From positions 1-64,000 of the IMG/VR virus record IMGVR_UViG_3300032053_000047: DNA of 64,000 bases. The stretch is one strand, 5' to 3'. This document shows positions 1 through 7,607 of the stretch, piece after piece. The notes beneath the pieces were generated by a model. That model did not search any database. It was not told where the DNA came from and was given only the letters and a program-made list of their open reading frames with translations. A program made the position numbers and the translations under genes. How positions within the stretch are numbered: position 1 is the first letter of the stretch; each line of letters starts with the position of its first letter. The stretch comes from a virus.

Positions 1-36
1 ACCCGCGCAGGATTAAGCCGCCGAAGCTTGGTATGA
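1..36 (+). CDS. 3' end of an upstream gene (partial)
   Basis: An open frame runs from the first base to a TGA at 34-36, giving only 11 residues. The TGA overlaps the ATG at 33 in the ATGA arrangement used by many genes here, which is the main reason to call it. No function can be read from this fragment. It could be chance. Confidence 0.3.
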   Translation, partial: TRAGLSRRSLV

Positions 37-92
37 AGGCCACCCTTATAGATGGCGAAGCGTATTGGATTCAGGCGGAGGTAAAGGTATGA
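33..92 (+). CDS. Tiny ORF (19 aa) bridging two genes
   Basis: ATG at 33 and TGA at 90-92 define a 19-residue ORF. Both ends overlap a neighbour as ATGA, and the GGAGG that serves the next gene lies inside it. It belongs to a class of 12-19 aa ORFs seen repeatedly in this phage (2396, 56706, 61043, 62448, 63058). The peptide may have no function of its own; keeping ribosomes moving to the next start is an inference. Confidence 0.4.
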   Translation: MKATLIDGEAYWIQAEVKV

Positions 93-307
93 GCGCAACA
101 CAACGGCGGGCGAAACGCGAGGCGCGTGAAGCATATGAGCGGGCGCACCAAGAGCGGGTCGAGTGTGAGAGCGCGATCTTAGCGTCCTACCGCGGTAGCC
201 TGGTTCCACGCCATCCACAACGGGTCATAAAAGCATTCTACCGCGCCCTACTTGCCGCGGAACGTGACGCTAAGACCGCGCTGGATGCGGTGAAGGAGAA
301 AGTATGA
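89..307 (+). CDS. Hypothetical charged alpha-helical protein
   Basis: A 72-residue protein, rich in Arg, Glu and Ala, predicted by eye to be largely helical. The ATG at 89 is preceded by GGAGG at a spacing of 7, so it is preferred over an upstream ATG at 65 with no ribosome binding site. Its stop overlaps the next start (ATGA at 304). I do not recognise the family. Confidence 0.65.
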   Translation: MSATQRRAKREAREAYERAHQERVECESAILASYRGSLVPRHPQRVIKAFYRALLAAERDAKTALDAVKEKV

Positions 308-642
308 TCACCGTTTATTATGTCCATGATTCGTCAAGAACACCTGAGCCTGTTGAATGCAAAATGCTCAGTTTCCCAAACCTTGATGCTTTGGGGCGAA
401 TGATGTATGAGAACACGCACTATGCTACCGAAGAAGCGGCATGGGAAAAAATACGGCGTACCGCACCCTTATGGACTGAGAATGCCGACCGAGATTTACA
501 AGTTGCCAAAATCAGGCTTACGAAGGCAGAACAATTCTACGCTCGTGCTATTGAACATGTCACGGCTGTCAACCGGAATTATGAGCGGTTCATGGCAGAA
601 CGGAGTGCGCAAGCTATAGATACGACGAAGGAGATGCCGTGA
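304..642 (+). CDS. Hypothetical protein
   Basis: A 112-residue soluble protein in the 5' accessory operon. It begins with an ATGA overlap on the previous gene and ends in a GTGA overlap with the next. The C-terminal half (about residues 60-105) is a long charged helix. No domain is recognised. Confidence 0.65.
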   Translation: MITVYYVHDSSRTPEPVECKMLSFPNLDALGRMMYENTHYATEEAAWEKIRRTAPLWTENADRDLQVAKIRLTKAEQFYARAIEHVTAVNRNYERFMAERSAQAIDTTKEMP

Positions 643-845
643 GAACGTGGCCCGGTGCGTGCCCGCATTGTGGCGGAACTGCAGGAATTGAGACACGGAC
701 CAAAGCGTATGTAACCCAATGGTTGCGATGGAATGGGCAACCTGAAACTACGGAAATAAATAGCATCACGTTTGCTAGGCGTGGTGAATGTATCGAATGT
801 GGGCGACTTGTGACATTACCAAAAGTGGTGAAGGAGCAGCCATGA
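639..845 (+). CDS. Small zinc-ribbon protein
   Basis: A 68-residue protein with two CxxC pairs (CPHC near residue 9 and CIEC near residue 51), the layout of a treble-clef or zinc-ribbon fold. It starts at a GTG overlapping the previous TGA. Small zinc ribbons of this sort are common phage accessory proteins; whether it binds DNA, RNA or protein cannot be told. Confidence 0.6.
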   Translation: MRTWPGACPHCGGTAGIETRTKAYVTQWLRWNGQPETTEINSITFARRGECIECGRLVTLPKVVKEQP

Positions 846-1480
846 CCGACAAGCCAATGAAACCGCTACTAATGTGCGGCCCCATGGTGCGGGCGTACAT
901 GGAGGGGCGGAAAACTGCTACCCGCCGCGTCATGGTGCCGCAACCAAGCCCACCGTGTCATGATGCAGAGCTTGTATCTTTGGCAAATGGCGATTATGGA
1001 TGGTGGCTGGATGGCGAAGTATTTGGCCCATTTTATAAGCCGCGCTACCAGCCCGGCGACATACTGTGGGTGCGGGAAACATGGATGGAAATCCCATGGG
1101 CTGATGGAGTTACGGTATCGAAACGCGCAATTTATCGGGCTACAGATGAGGAATGGTTTGACAAGTCTATCGGCGATAAGTGGCGTCCTTCCATCTTCAT
1201 GCCGCGCAAGTACGCCCGCCTGTTTCTGGGTGTCATCGATGTGCGGGCCGAGCAGTTGCAGGATATTACGGAAGAAGATGCGATAGCCGAAGGAATGGAG
1301 CTCCTATGGACATCGGCTTCGTATGACTGGAAAGATTATCAGGTTAGCTCACCCGCCCATTGCCTTTCAGCCCGTGATTCATTTATGACATTGTGGGATA
1401 AGTTGAATTCCAAACGCGGCTACCCTTGGAGTGGCAACCCGTGGGTGTTCCGGTATGGGCTGGGAAAGGAGAAGGGGTGA
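842..1480 (+). CDS. ASCH-like phage protein
   Basis: A 212-residue protein resembling a phage family related to ASCH domains. It shows the family pattern: an N-terminal MKPLLMCGPMVRAYMEGRKTxTRR stretch, a PGDILWVRET motif, a PSIFMPRKYAR motif, the DITEEDAIAEGM segment, and a C-terminal YPWSGNPWVFRY. ASCH folds are thought to bind RNA or modified nucleotides; the role in phages is not settled. The ATG at 842 follows GGAG and overlaps the preceding gene's stop. A second, more typical ASCH protein lies at 5345-5710. Confidence 0.75.
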   Translation: MTDKPMKPLLMCGPMVRAYMEGRKTATRRVMVPQPSPPCHDAELVSLANGDYGWWLDGEVFGPFYKPRYQPGDILWVRETWMEIPWADGVTVSKRAIYRATDEEWFDKSIGDKWRPSIFMPRKYARLFLGVIDVRAEQLQDITEEDAIAEGMELLWTSASYDWKDYQVSSPAHCLSARDSFMTLWDKLNSKRGYPWSGNPWVFRYGLGKEKG

Positions 1481-1644
1481 GCGCCATATGGCTTAGATAT
1501 TTCTGTTGGCGCTGTAGGCTCTGGAATGCACTCGAAAAGTGCCGTTCATGTAAGGGTACATGTTCACAACCAGGATCGAGAGCTAGTGCTGAAATTGCGA
1601 TTGAAGCGCGAAAGCGCGCGGAGCCATGGAAGGAGCTGGCATGA
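1477..1644 (+). CDS. Small zinc-ribbon protein
   Basis: A 55-residue ORF starting at a GTG that overlaps the TGA of the preceding gene, with AAAGGAG upstream. It has two CxxC knuckles (CWRC and CRSC), suggesting one zinc site. Its stop overlaps the ATG of the radical SAM gene, so it is probably cotranslated with it. No further function can be assigned. Confidence 0.5.
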   Translation: MSAIWLRYFCWRCRLWNALEKCRSCKGTCSQPGSRASAEIAIEARKRAEPWKELA

Positions 1645-2399
1645 ACAAGACCAGCGCAAAACCATATCTGACAGGCGGGATTTATCAACCCAAGGGGAAG
1701 GCGGGTGAGTATTCAAAATATGCCTGCAACCTGTATCGCGGTTGCGGCCACCAGTGCGTCTACTGCTACTGTCCAGCCATGCTCCGCATGAAACCTGCTG
1801 ACTGGCACGCACTGAAACCAACCCCGCGTAAGAACATACTGCGGGCACTGGAAAAAGACGTGATAAGGCTTGCGAATATAGAACCGGGGGCGGAAGTGTT
1901 CCTGTGCTTTACCTCAGACCCATACCACGGCGGGGATACTAGCACAACACGGGAGGCGATCCGCATCATTGGCGCAGCGGGGCTTGTGCCGGTGATTTGT
2001 ACCAAGGGCGGTGCACGGGCAGAACGCGACTTTGATTTAATGAAACAATATAGCGGCAAGTTCGGGACAACGATGGTGTTCTACGATGACTATGTGCGGG
2101 CGCAATGGGAGCTACACGCACCATCAATTGAGGATCGCATAGACGCGATTCAAATAGCGCATCATGAGGGGATCTATACATTCGTGTCTCTTGAACCGGT
2201 GATCGATCCAAGGGAAACCCTGCAAGTGATTCGGAACATGGCGCGATATGTGCGGCACTGGAAAGTCGGCAAGATTAACTACGATCCTGTGCGCGAACGG
2301 GCTGTAGACTGGCATGATTTTTACAAGGAAGTAACAAGAGTACTTGATTCAGTTGGCGCGGATTACTACATCAAAGAAAGTTTGAGGGCTTACGCATGA
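1641..2399 (+). CDS. Radical SAM protein, SplB-like family
   Basis: A 252-residue protein with the radical SAM cluster motif CGHQCVYC (C35, C39, C42 of this start), which binds a 4Fe-4S cluster and cleaves S-adenosylmethionine. The surrounding sequence (YRGCGHQCVYCYCP, then FTSDPYH and the SLEPVID segment) matches the spore-photoproduct-lyase-like and phage radical SAM families. Substrate is unknown; nucleic acid repair or modification is the usual guess. The ATG at 1641 has AAGGAG six bases upstream and is preferred over 1626. Confidence 0.8.
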   Translation: MNKTSAKPYLTGGIYQPKGKAGEYSKYACNLYRGCGHQCVYCYCPAMLRMKPADWHALKPTPRKNILRALEKDVIRLANIEPGAEVFLCFTSDPYHGGDTSTTREAIRIIGAAGLVPVICTKGGARAERDFDLMKQYSGKFGTTMVFYDDYVRAQWELHAPSIEDRIDAIQIAHHEGIYTFVSLEPVIDPRETLQVIRNMARYVRHWKVGKINYDPVRERAVDWHDFYKEVTRVLDSVGADYYIKESLRAYA

Positions 2400-2449
2400 A
2401 CGGCCGCGTGCTGGACGGGCGGGAGTATAACGGGGGGATTGCGTGGTGA
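2396..2449 (+). CDS. Tiny ORF (17 aa) after the radical SAM gene
   Basis: The ATG overlaps the radical SAM stop (ATGA) and the 17-residue frame closes at 2447-2449. The peptide includes LDGREYN, which resembles the tail of some phage radical SAM proteins, so it may be a detached remnant. A second 17-residue GTG frame (2446-2499) overlaps its stop and leads to the next gene. Confidence 0.35.
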   Translation: MNGRVLDGREYNGGIAW

Positions 2450-2500
2450 GGCGGCGACGGGCTGCAAATGGTGGCGGGTCTGGGCTGAGGAAGTGGTAGT

Positions 2501-2995
2501 ATGGTAGGAAAACCAGGGCGGCATACGAAACTGACGCCGGAAGTGCAACAAATAATTGTAGATAGTATCTTAACTGGTTACACTCTGGGGAGCGCGGCAA
2601 AATTAGCTGGTATACGGCGAAGTACGTTATTTCTTTGGCTCACCCAAGGCAATCCGCGTAATGCCCCTAAACTATTTATGGACTTTTCGGACTCGGTTCG
2701 CGCAGCACAGAAACAGGCCGCAGAAGTTAAGATTAAAGCCAACCCGCGGCCATTGGCCCGCGCCCGGTATGAACGGGATGCCACGCCGGATGAAATGCGG
2801 AATGCATTTTTTCTGGAGATTATACGATGTCGAAAACAAGGGCGAGTGCCCTATGATGCGGCGCTAGAGGCTCTACAGATGGCCATAGACGAACTTGAAG
2901 ATAGTATGGCGGAGGAATCCTTGTCGTGGGTTGATGACCCTGTGGCGGCCCCTGTGCACGGCGGTAGCCGCGGGCGGATGAGTGGTAGAGAGTGA
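2501..2995 (+). CDS. Helix-turn-helix phage protein
   Basis: A 164-residue protein whose first 60 residues (KLTPEVQQIIVDSILTG... then AKLAGIRRSTLFLWL) form a clear helix-turn-helix of the kind seen in small terminase-like and transposase-like DNA-binding proteins. The C-terminal part is charged and unassigned. Since a better small terminase candidate sits next to terL at 5809, this one is more likely a regulator or a paralogue. Confidence 0.65.
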   Translation: MVGKPGRHTKLTPEVQQIIVDSILTGYTLGSAAKLAGIRRSTLFLWLTQGNPRNAPKLFMDFSDSVRAAQKQAAEVKIKANPRPLARARYERDATPDEMRNAFFLEIIRCRKQGRVPYDAALEALQMAIDELEDSMAEESLSWVDDPVAAPVHGGSRGRMSGRE

Positions 2996-3177
2996 TAATC
3001 TTGGAAGTCGGCGATGAGCGCGTAGTAAGGCACGGCCACGGCAGGTACACGTTTGGCAATAAACAGACCGCGACTGGGATTGATCCCGCGCTTGGTAGGG
3101 CGATAGAAGTGCTTGTGACTGAACGTGATGAGGCGGTAAAACGAGCGGATAAATTGGAAGTTGATGAAACAAATTAG
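2992..3177 (+). CDS. Hypothetical protein
   Basis: A 61-residue ORF with a GTG start overlapping the previous TGA. The C-terminus (from about residue 35) looks like a short coiled coil. No family recognised. It is the last gene of the 5' operon; the following 110 bases are strongly purine-rich and carry no ORF that I would call. Confidence 0.5.
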   Translation: MIILEVGDERVVRHGHGRYTFGNKQTATGIDPALGRAIEVLVTERDEAVKRADKLEVDETN

Positions 3178-3287
3178 CCGCAAGGCTGAAGCCGGGCTAT
3201 AAGAGAAAGAGAGAAAAGTAGCAAAAGAGAGAAAGAGAATTGACCGGAAAGAGGGTTGACAAAGCGAAAGAAGGGAAAGCCGATTGA

Positions 3288-3623
3288 ATGGCAATGAAAT
3301 GGCTGAAAAAGAAAACCGCGCGGCTGCTGTTGCGCTTCTTGCCGGAATACAGCATGGAAATACAGCGGCATGAAGACTGGCTACAACATCCAGGCGCGGA
3401 AACGTTCCGCGTTGTGCGCCGGTATTGCGGGGCAAGGCGGGTGGTTACTGAAATTGAATGCACGGGGTATGAAGGCGTCTTTGTGGCGACTAATGCCTTG
3501 CAGTTACAGTGTATGGAGCGAGAGGTAATTCTGCAAAAAGTACTCCCGGATTGGTATAAGCGATTGCTGCTAATGAAGTTCGGATATCCCGCCGACCATT
3601 TAGAGAAGGCGCGTCTGTCCTAG
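3288..3623 (+). CDS. Hypothetical protein
   Basis: A 111-residue basic protein with an N-terminal KWLKKKTARLLLRF stretch that could be amphipathic. It sits between the purine-rich gap and the first CGGTACACTT element. No domain recognised. Confidence 0.55.
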   Translation: MAMKWLKKKTARLLLRFLPEYSMEIQRHEDWLQHPGAETFRVVRRYCGARRVVTEIECTGYEGVFVATNALQLQCMEREVILQKVLPDWYKRLLLMKFGYPADHLEKARLS

Positions 3624-3656
3624 ACGCCGCGCGGTACACTTCGCCATAGTCCTACT
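3620..3656 (+). promoter_or_regulatory. CGGTACACTT element, copy 1
   Basis: The sequence CTAGACG, 5 bases, then CGGTACACTT (3632-3641) lies directly before the ParB-like gene. Exactly 15 bases separate the motif from the ATG at 3657. Five further copies occur at 7529, 9175, 23560, 23759 and 36514, all on the plus strand in gaps before structural or DNA genes. A phage-specific promoter or activator site is inferred. Confidence 0.55.
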
Positions 3657-4250
3657 ATGGTAACAGGTAGTATCCCAAAAAAGAACCCCTATAATATCAA
3701 GGCTTTAGGCGACATTTCTCCTGATCCGAAAAATGCAAATCGTGGGACTGAACGCGGGCTCGGGATGCTGGAGCAGTCCTTGCGCACATACGGCGCGGGC
3801 CGGTCGATCCTATGCGACCGTCATGGGGTCTGTATCGCAGGAAATAAAACGTTAGAACGGGCTGCTGATATCGGCATGGACGTGGAGGTAGTCCAGAGCG
3901 ACGGCAAGCGGCTCGTGGTGGTACAGCGGACCGACTTGGACTTGGCGGAAGGCGGGGCCGCGCGTGAACTGGCCTATGCCGACAACCGGGCGGGGCAGGT
4001 TGGACTCGACTGGGACCCGGCAGTACTGGCAGCGGACCTTGCGGCGGGGATCGACTTGGACAAGTTCTGGTTGCCGGGGGAAATGGAATTGATCGGGCCA
4101 GAAAAAGAGTCGGAACCGCTGGATGCTTCGCCCCAACTTGGCGCACTGGAATACCGGATCATCGTGACGTGCCGGGACGAAGAACATCATGCCGAAGTCT
4201 TGTCGATGCTTCAAAAAGAAGGGCTTGAATGCAAAGTTTTGATATCGTAG
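3657..4250 (+). CDS. ParB-like N-terminal domain protein
   Basis: A 197-residue protein. Residues 15-110 follow the ParB/Srx fold: a statement of where other data lie (ISPDPKNANRGTERG), a middle GNKTLERAADIG in place of the usual G-hxR-hxA box, and an ELAYADNRAGQ segment. Phage ParB-like proteins of this class are often called nucleases, but activity is not shown by sequence. It overlaps the ABC-acetyltransferase gene by 22 bases, suggesting that the two products work together. Confidence 0.7.
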   Translation: MVTGSIPKKNPYNIKALGDISPDPKNANRGTERGLGMLEQSLRTYGAGRSILCDRHGVCIAGNKTLERAADIGMDVEVVQSDGKRLVVVQRTDLDLAEGGAARELAYADNRAGQVGLDWDPAVLAADLAAGIDLDKFWLPGEMELIGPEKESEPLDASPQLGALEYRIIVTCRDEEHHAEVLSMLQKEGLECKVLIS

Positions 4251-5356
4251 TCGAAAGCAACGTGTCCGCTTCTGCGCGGTGCAGACAACTAGAAGGCATG
4301 TTCGATGTGCCGCCGTCGAAACGATCGCGCCTACAGTTTAGTGGCGAGGTCGACCTCGACTCGCAATCGTGGAACGTGGGCCTGATTGTCGGGCCGTCCG
4401 GGGCGGGCAAGTCCACAATCGCTAAGCACTTGTTTCCCGCCGAGTATGGGCGCATTTACGAGTGGGGCAAACAGAGCGTTATAGACGACTTCTCAGAGAC
4501 GCTTTCGGTTGCGGACATATCGAGCGTATGTCAGGCGGTCGGGTTCAACACTATACCGGCGTGGCTACGCCCGTTTGCTGTGCTTTCCACTGGCGAGCGA
4601 TTCCGAGTGGAACTTGCCCGCAACCTTATCGAAGGCGGCGATCTCATTGTAATGGACGAATTCACGTCCGTTGTGGATCGGCAAGTCGCGCAGATCGGCG
4701 CGAACGCAGTCCAGAAATACGTGAGACGAAACGGAAAACGGTTTGTGGCCGTTTCGTGTCATAGTGACATTATCGATTGGCTACAACCCGACTGGATTTA
4801 CGAACCGGCCTTGTCCAGGTTCGTAAGGGGGTTAGTTCGGCGACGCCCAAGCATGGAGGTTGAAATCACAAGAGTCAGCTATGAAGCGTGGAAACTATTC
4901 GCTCCATTTCACTATCTGACGGCAGAACTAAACCGGGTGGCGAAATGTTTCGGCCTATGGATTGGCGGGCGCTTAACGTCCTTTGCTGGATTGCTCTGCC
5001 GCCCAACCAAGAAAGCGGATCTATGGGGTGTGAGTAGGCTTGTGACGCTACCAGACTGGCAGGGATTGGGATTGGCAATGATACTAGCGTGCAAGATGGG
5101 CGGGGCGCACAAAGCCATTGGCAAGCGGCTCCACATGTACCCGGCGCATCCGAGCCTTATACGATCGTTTGACAAATCGCCGGAATGGGCGCTCATAAAG
5201 AAGCCAGGAGAATTCAAGGGCAAGGAAAACCAAAAGGGGTTTAAAGCCATGAAGGGAAACCGCATAGATCCGAATAACGAGGGCCGTCCCTGTGCCGTGT
5301 TCGAATACTGCGGCCCGGCAATGGACCGGGCGGCGGCGGAGGCCCTACTTGCGTAA
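4229..5356 (+). CDS. ABC-type ATPase fused to a GNAT-like domain
   Basis: A 375-residue fusion. The N-terminal half is an ABC ATPase: Walker A GPSGAGKST (residues 55-63), signature LSTGERFRVELAR (from 119) and Walker B DLIVMDEF (138-145), followed by an SCHSD switch-like segment. Residues about 210-330 look like a GNAT acetyltransferase, with the RLVTLPDWQGLGLAMIL acetyl-CoA-binding stretch. The architecture matches COG2401 (ABC ATPase fused to a predicted acetyltransferase). No membrane segments are present, so it is not a transporter. Target unknown. Confidence 0.75.
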   Translation: MQSFDIVVESNVSASARCRQLEGMFDVPPSKRSRLQFSGEVDLDSQSWNVGLIVGPSGAGKSTIAKHLFPAEYGRIYEWGKQSVIDDFSETLSVADISSVCQAVGFNTIPAWLRPFAVLSTGERFRVELARNLIEGGDLIVMDEFTSVVDRQVAQIGANAVQKYVRRNGKRFVAVSCHSDIIDWLQPDWIYEPALSRFVRGLVRRRPSMEVEITRVSYEAWKLFAPFHYLTAELNRVAKCFGLWIGGRLTSFAGLLCRPTKKADLWGVSRLVTLPDWQGLGLAMILACKMGGAHKAIGKRLHMYPAHPSLIRSFDKSPEWALIKKPGEFKGKENQKGFKAMKGNRIDPNNEGRPCAVFEYCGPAMDRAAAEALLA

Positions 5357-5710
5357 CGTCACAATGCGCGGCTCCTGGCCTTTGGGCCGGACTTCGACAC
5401 GGAAGAACCCGAGACTCCCCTTCGCCGGAATCGGGTTGATTCGCCGCACATTAGCGATAGCCCACGCGAACATGCCGGGGATGTGCTCGACACAAGCGGC
5501 GTCTTCGTCTGCGCGTACAAACGGGCGGCACTCGATAATGTCGAACACGGCAATCGCAAAACCCGCGGGGTATATTGCGGGCGACGCCGAGGAACACAAG
5601 AGCACCCCTTTGCGAGCGGGCGTTGTCCACGTTCTCACTTCAATTGTTTTTCGCCCGTCTGCAATCATGCTCGCCCACGGCTGCTTGATAGATATCGCGT
5701 CAAGTTCCAT
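5345..5710 (-). CDS. ASCH domain protein
   Basis: A 121-residue protein spanning an ASCH domain: SIKQPWASMIADGRKTIEVR at the start, the WTTPARKGVLLCSSA segment, and a C-terminal FFRVEV strand. ASCH proteins share a fold with PUA domains and are thought to bind nucleic acids or modified nucleosides. It is one of the few minus-strand genes, convergent with the ABC-GNAT gene (stop codons overlap by 12 bases), and has its own host-like promoter at 5716-5744. Confidence 0.75.
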   Translation of the reverse strand: MELDAISIKQPWASMIADGRKTIEVRTWTTPARKGVLLCSSASPAIYPAGFAIAVFDIIECRPFVRADEDAACVEHIPGMFAWAIANVRRINPIPAKGSLGFFRVEVRPKGQEPRIVTLRK

Positions 5711-5715
5711 GCTTT

Positions 5716-5744
5716 ATTCTATCAAATTTATTGGGATACCGCAA
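5716..5744 (-). promoter_or_regulatory. Sigma-70-type promoter for the ASCH gene
   Basis: Read on the minus strand: -35 TTGCGG (5744-5739), a 17-base spacer, then -10 TAGAAT (5721-5716), ending six bases before the ATG of the ASCH gene. The spacing is ideal and the stretch is AT-rich against the background. It suggests expression by host polymerase independent of the late operon. Confidence 0.5.
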
Positions 5745-5808
5745 GCAAAATCATCTATCCTAAGTTGCGCTGATTCCAGCACTTACAGCGGTTTTATTGG
5801 TTTAAATT

Positions 5809-6297
5809 ATGCCTAAGAACGGCAAACCCCGCCCGCGCCAGCTATACGACCCCGCGCGCACGCCGGGTATCATCCGCGCACTCGCCCAGGTGGGCCACAC
5901 GAACGCTGAAATGTCCGCTCTACTCAACGTGTCCAGCAAATGCCTATGGCAGTGGCGGGATAAATATCCGGAGGTCAAGGCGGCGTTGGAAGATGGCAAG
6001 AGCGTTGCCGACCAAATGGTGGTAGACGCGCTATACAAACGGGCGCTCGGGTATGAGTACGAGGAAACCGAAGTCAAAGGCGTGGTGGACGAACACGGCA
6101 AGTCTATTGGTAACAAGGAACTCAAAAAGGTCAAGAAACAACTCGCTCCGGACGTGGGCGCTATTTGTTTTTGGCTCAAAAACCGCAGGCCCGATGAATG
6201 GCGCGATGTATACAAACAGGAACATAGTGGCGACGTTATACTATCTATAATCCCGCCACCTAAACCTAATGCCGCTCAAGTCCCGCCTACAGATTGA
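5809..6297 (+). CDS. terS: Terminase small subunit
   Basis: A 162-residue protein with an N-terminal helix-turn-helix (residues about 25-50, VGHTNAEMSALLNVSSKCLW) and the C-terminal signature APDVGAICFWLKNRRPDEWR typical of a phage small terminase family. It would bind the packaging site and load the large subunit. The gene overlaps terL by 29 bases, the normal terS-terL order. Confidence 0.85.
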   Translation: MPKNGKPRPRQLYDPARTPGIIRALAQVGHTNAEMSALLNVSSKCLWQWRDKYPEVKAALEDGKSVADQMVVDALYKRALGYEYEETEVKGVVDEHGKSIGNKELKKVKKQLAPDVGAICFWLKNRRPDEWRDVYKQEHSGDVILSIIPPPKPNAAQVPPTD

Positions 6298-7516
6298 CCT
6301 CAGCCGTTTACGCGAGGCGAGTCTCCCCAAGTTCTATCCCCTATTCGAGAATCAATCCCGATTCCTTGTACTGGTTGGCGGGGCCGGTTCAGGCAAATCC
6401 CATTTCGCGGCAGAGAAAACGCTTGTCCGGCTCGTGTCTGAACCGGGCCCACACCGTTTTGTAATTGTGCGTAAAGTGGCGCGGACATTGCGGGCATCCT
6501 GTTTCCGTCTCTTGAATGATTACATAACCCGCTGGGGCTGGTTGAAATATTTCAATGTCAATAAGAGCGACCTCGATATTACGTTTCTGCCGACAGGCGC
6601 ACAGATCATGTTTCTCGGCATGGATGATCCCGAGAAACTGAAATCTATTGAACAGCCGACGGGCTTTTGGCTTGAGGAAGCTACTGAACTTGAGGCCGAT
6701 GATCTTGAACAGATAAACCTTCGGCTACGCGGCGAGATGCCGAATTACAAACAAATCGTCTTGACGTTCAACCCAGTAAGTATCAACCACTGGCTAAAAA
6801 CCCGATTTTTTGACTGTGAACCGTCCGACCGTGTGACCACCATGCGGACAACCTATCTCGATAACCAGTTTATTGATGCCGCATATCGCGCTGAACTGGA
6901 AGACCTCCGGCTTCGCAACCCGTCCTGGTGGACCATTTACGGCCGTGGCGAGTGGGGCGTCATGGAAGGGCTGATATACAACCCGCCCATTATCGGCCCG
7001 TGGCCGGAATCGTTTGACGAAACCTTCTATGGACTCGACTTCGGGTTTAACAACCCGACGAGTCTTATCCGGGTGGATATGAAAGACGCAGGCGCATACT
7101 TGACCGAAGATCTCTATGAGACGGGGCTTACCAATGCCGATCTGATTGCCCGGTTGCGGGAAATTATACTAAGGCGCAGCCTGCCGATTTACGGCGACTC
7201 TACTGAACCGGGACGGATTGCCGAGATATGCCGGGCGGGGTTTAACTGTCAGGCCGCTGACAAGGGGCCTGGCAGCGTTCATGCGGGAATATCTTTCTGC
7301 CAAGGGCTTAAACTCCATAGTAGATCTGCCAATGCCAACCTAAATGCCGAGTTTAGTTCTTACGTGTGGGCTAAAGACAAGAATGGCAAGACGTTAGATG
7401 AGCCGGTAAAATTCAAGGATCATGCCATGGACGCCATGCGAATGGCCCTCTGGACCCACTTGGGCAAGCGCGAACGTGTCCCCGCCCCGTTCTCCCGCAA
7501 GTTAATTGGCGCATAG
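6269..7516 (+). CDS. terL: Terminase large subunit
   Basis: A 415-residue packaging motor. The ATPase half has Walker A GGAGSGKS (residues 37-44) and Walker B/catalytic FWLEEATE (133-140). The nuclease half has the RNase-H-like metal ligands: D257 in YGLDFGFNNP, the YGDSTEP segment, and the C-terminal FKDHAMDAMRMALW. Length fits the Terminase_3/PBSX XtmB type. It threads DNA into the prohead through the portal and cuts it. Confidence 0.95.
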   Translation: MPLKSRLQIDLSRLREASLPKFYPLFENQSRFLVLVGGAGSGKSHFAAEKTLVRLVSEPGPHRFVIVRKVARTLRASCFRLLNDYITRWGWLKYFNVNKSDLDITFLPTGAQIMFLGMDDPEKLKSIEQPTGFWLEEATELEADDLEQINLRLRGEMPNYKQIVLTFNPVSINHWLKTRFFDCEPSDRVTTMRTTYLDNQFIDAAYRAELEDLRLRNPSWWTIYGRGEWGVMEGLIYNPPIIGPWPESFDETFYGLDFGFNNPTSLIRVDMKDAGAYLTEDLYETGLTNADLIARLREIILRRSLPIYGDSTEPGRIAEICRAGFNCQAADKGPGSVHAGISFCQGLKLHSRSANANLNAEFSSYVWAKDKNGKTLDEPVKFKDHAMDAMRMALWTHLGKRERVPAPFSRKLIGA

Positions 7517-7528
7517 CTAGACGTGCCC

Positions 7529-7538
7529 CGGTACACTT
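7529..7538 (+). promoter_or_regulatory. CGGTACACTT element, copy 2
   Basis: CGGTACACTT preceded by CTAGACG as in copy 1, within the 91-base gap after terL. It is followed after 19 bases by an ATG opening an 8-codon frame, then by CCGGAT...ATCCGG arms, and the next real gene starts at 7608. The shared CTAGACG extension supports common function with copy 1. Confidence 0.5.
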
Positions 7539-7607
7539 GCCTCTAAATAACCCCCGGATGAGCGCATTACGCGCTTTGTAGCCACAACAGATCCGGGAGA
7601 TCGCGCC

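Noticed and set aside
3178-3287. TTGACA near 3256 as a promoter
   Set aside because: No acceptable -10 lies at 16-19 bases; the purine-rich context makes chance matches likely.
3620-3656. CGGTACACTT as a sigma-54 or sigma-70 promoter
   Set aside because: The GG-to-GC spacing of sigma-54 is wrong, and no matching -35/-10 pair exists at the copies.
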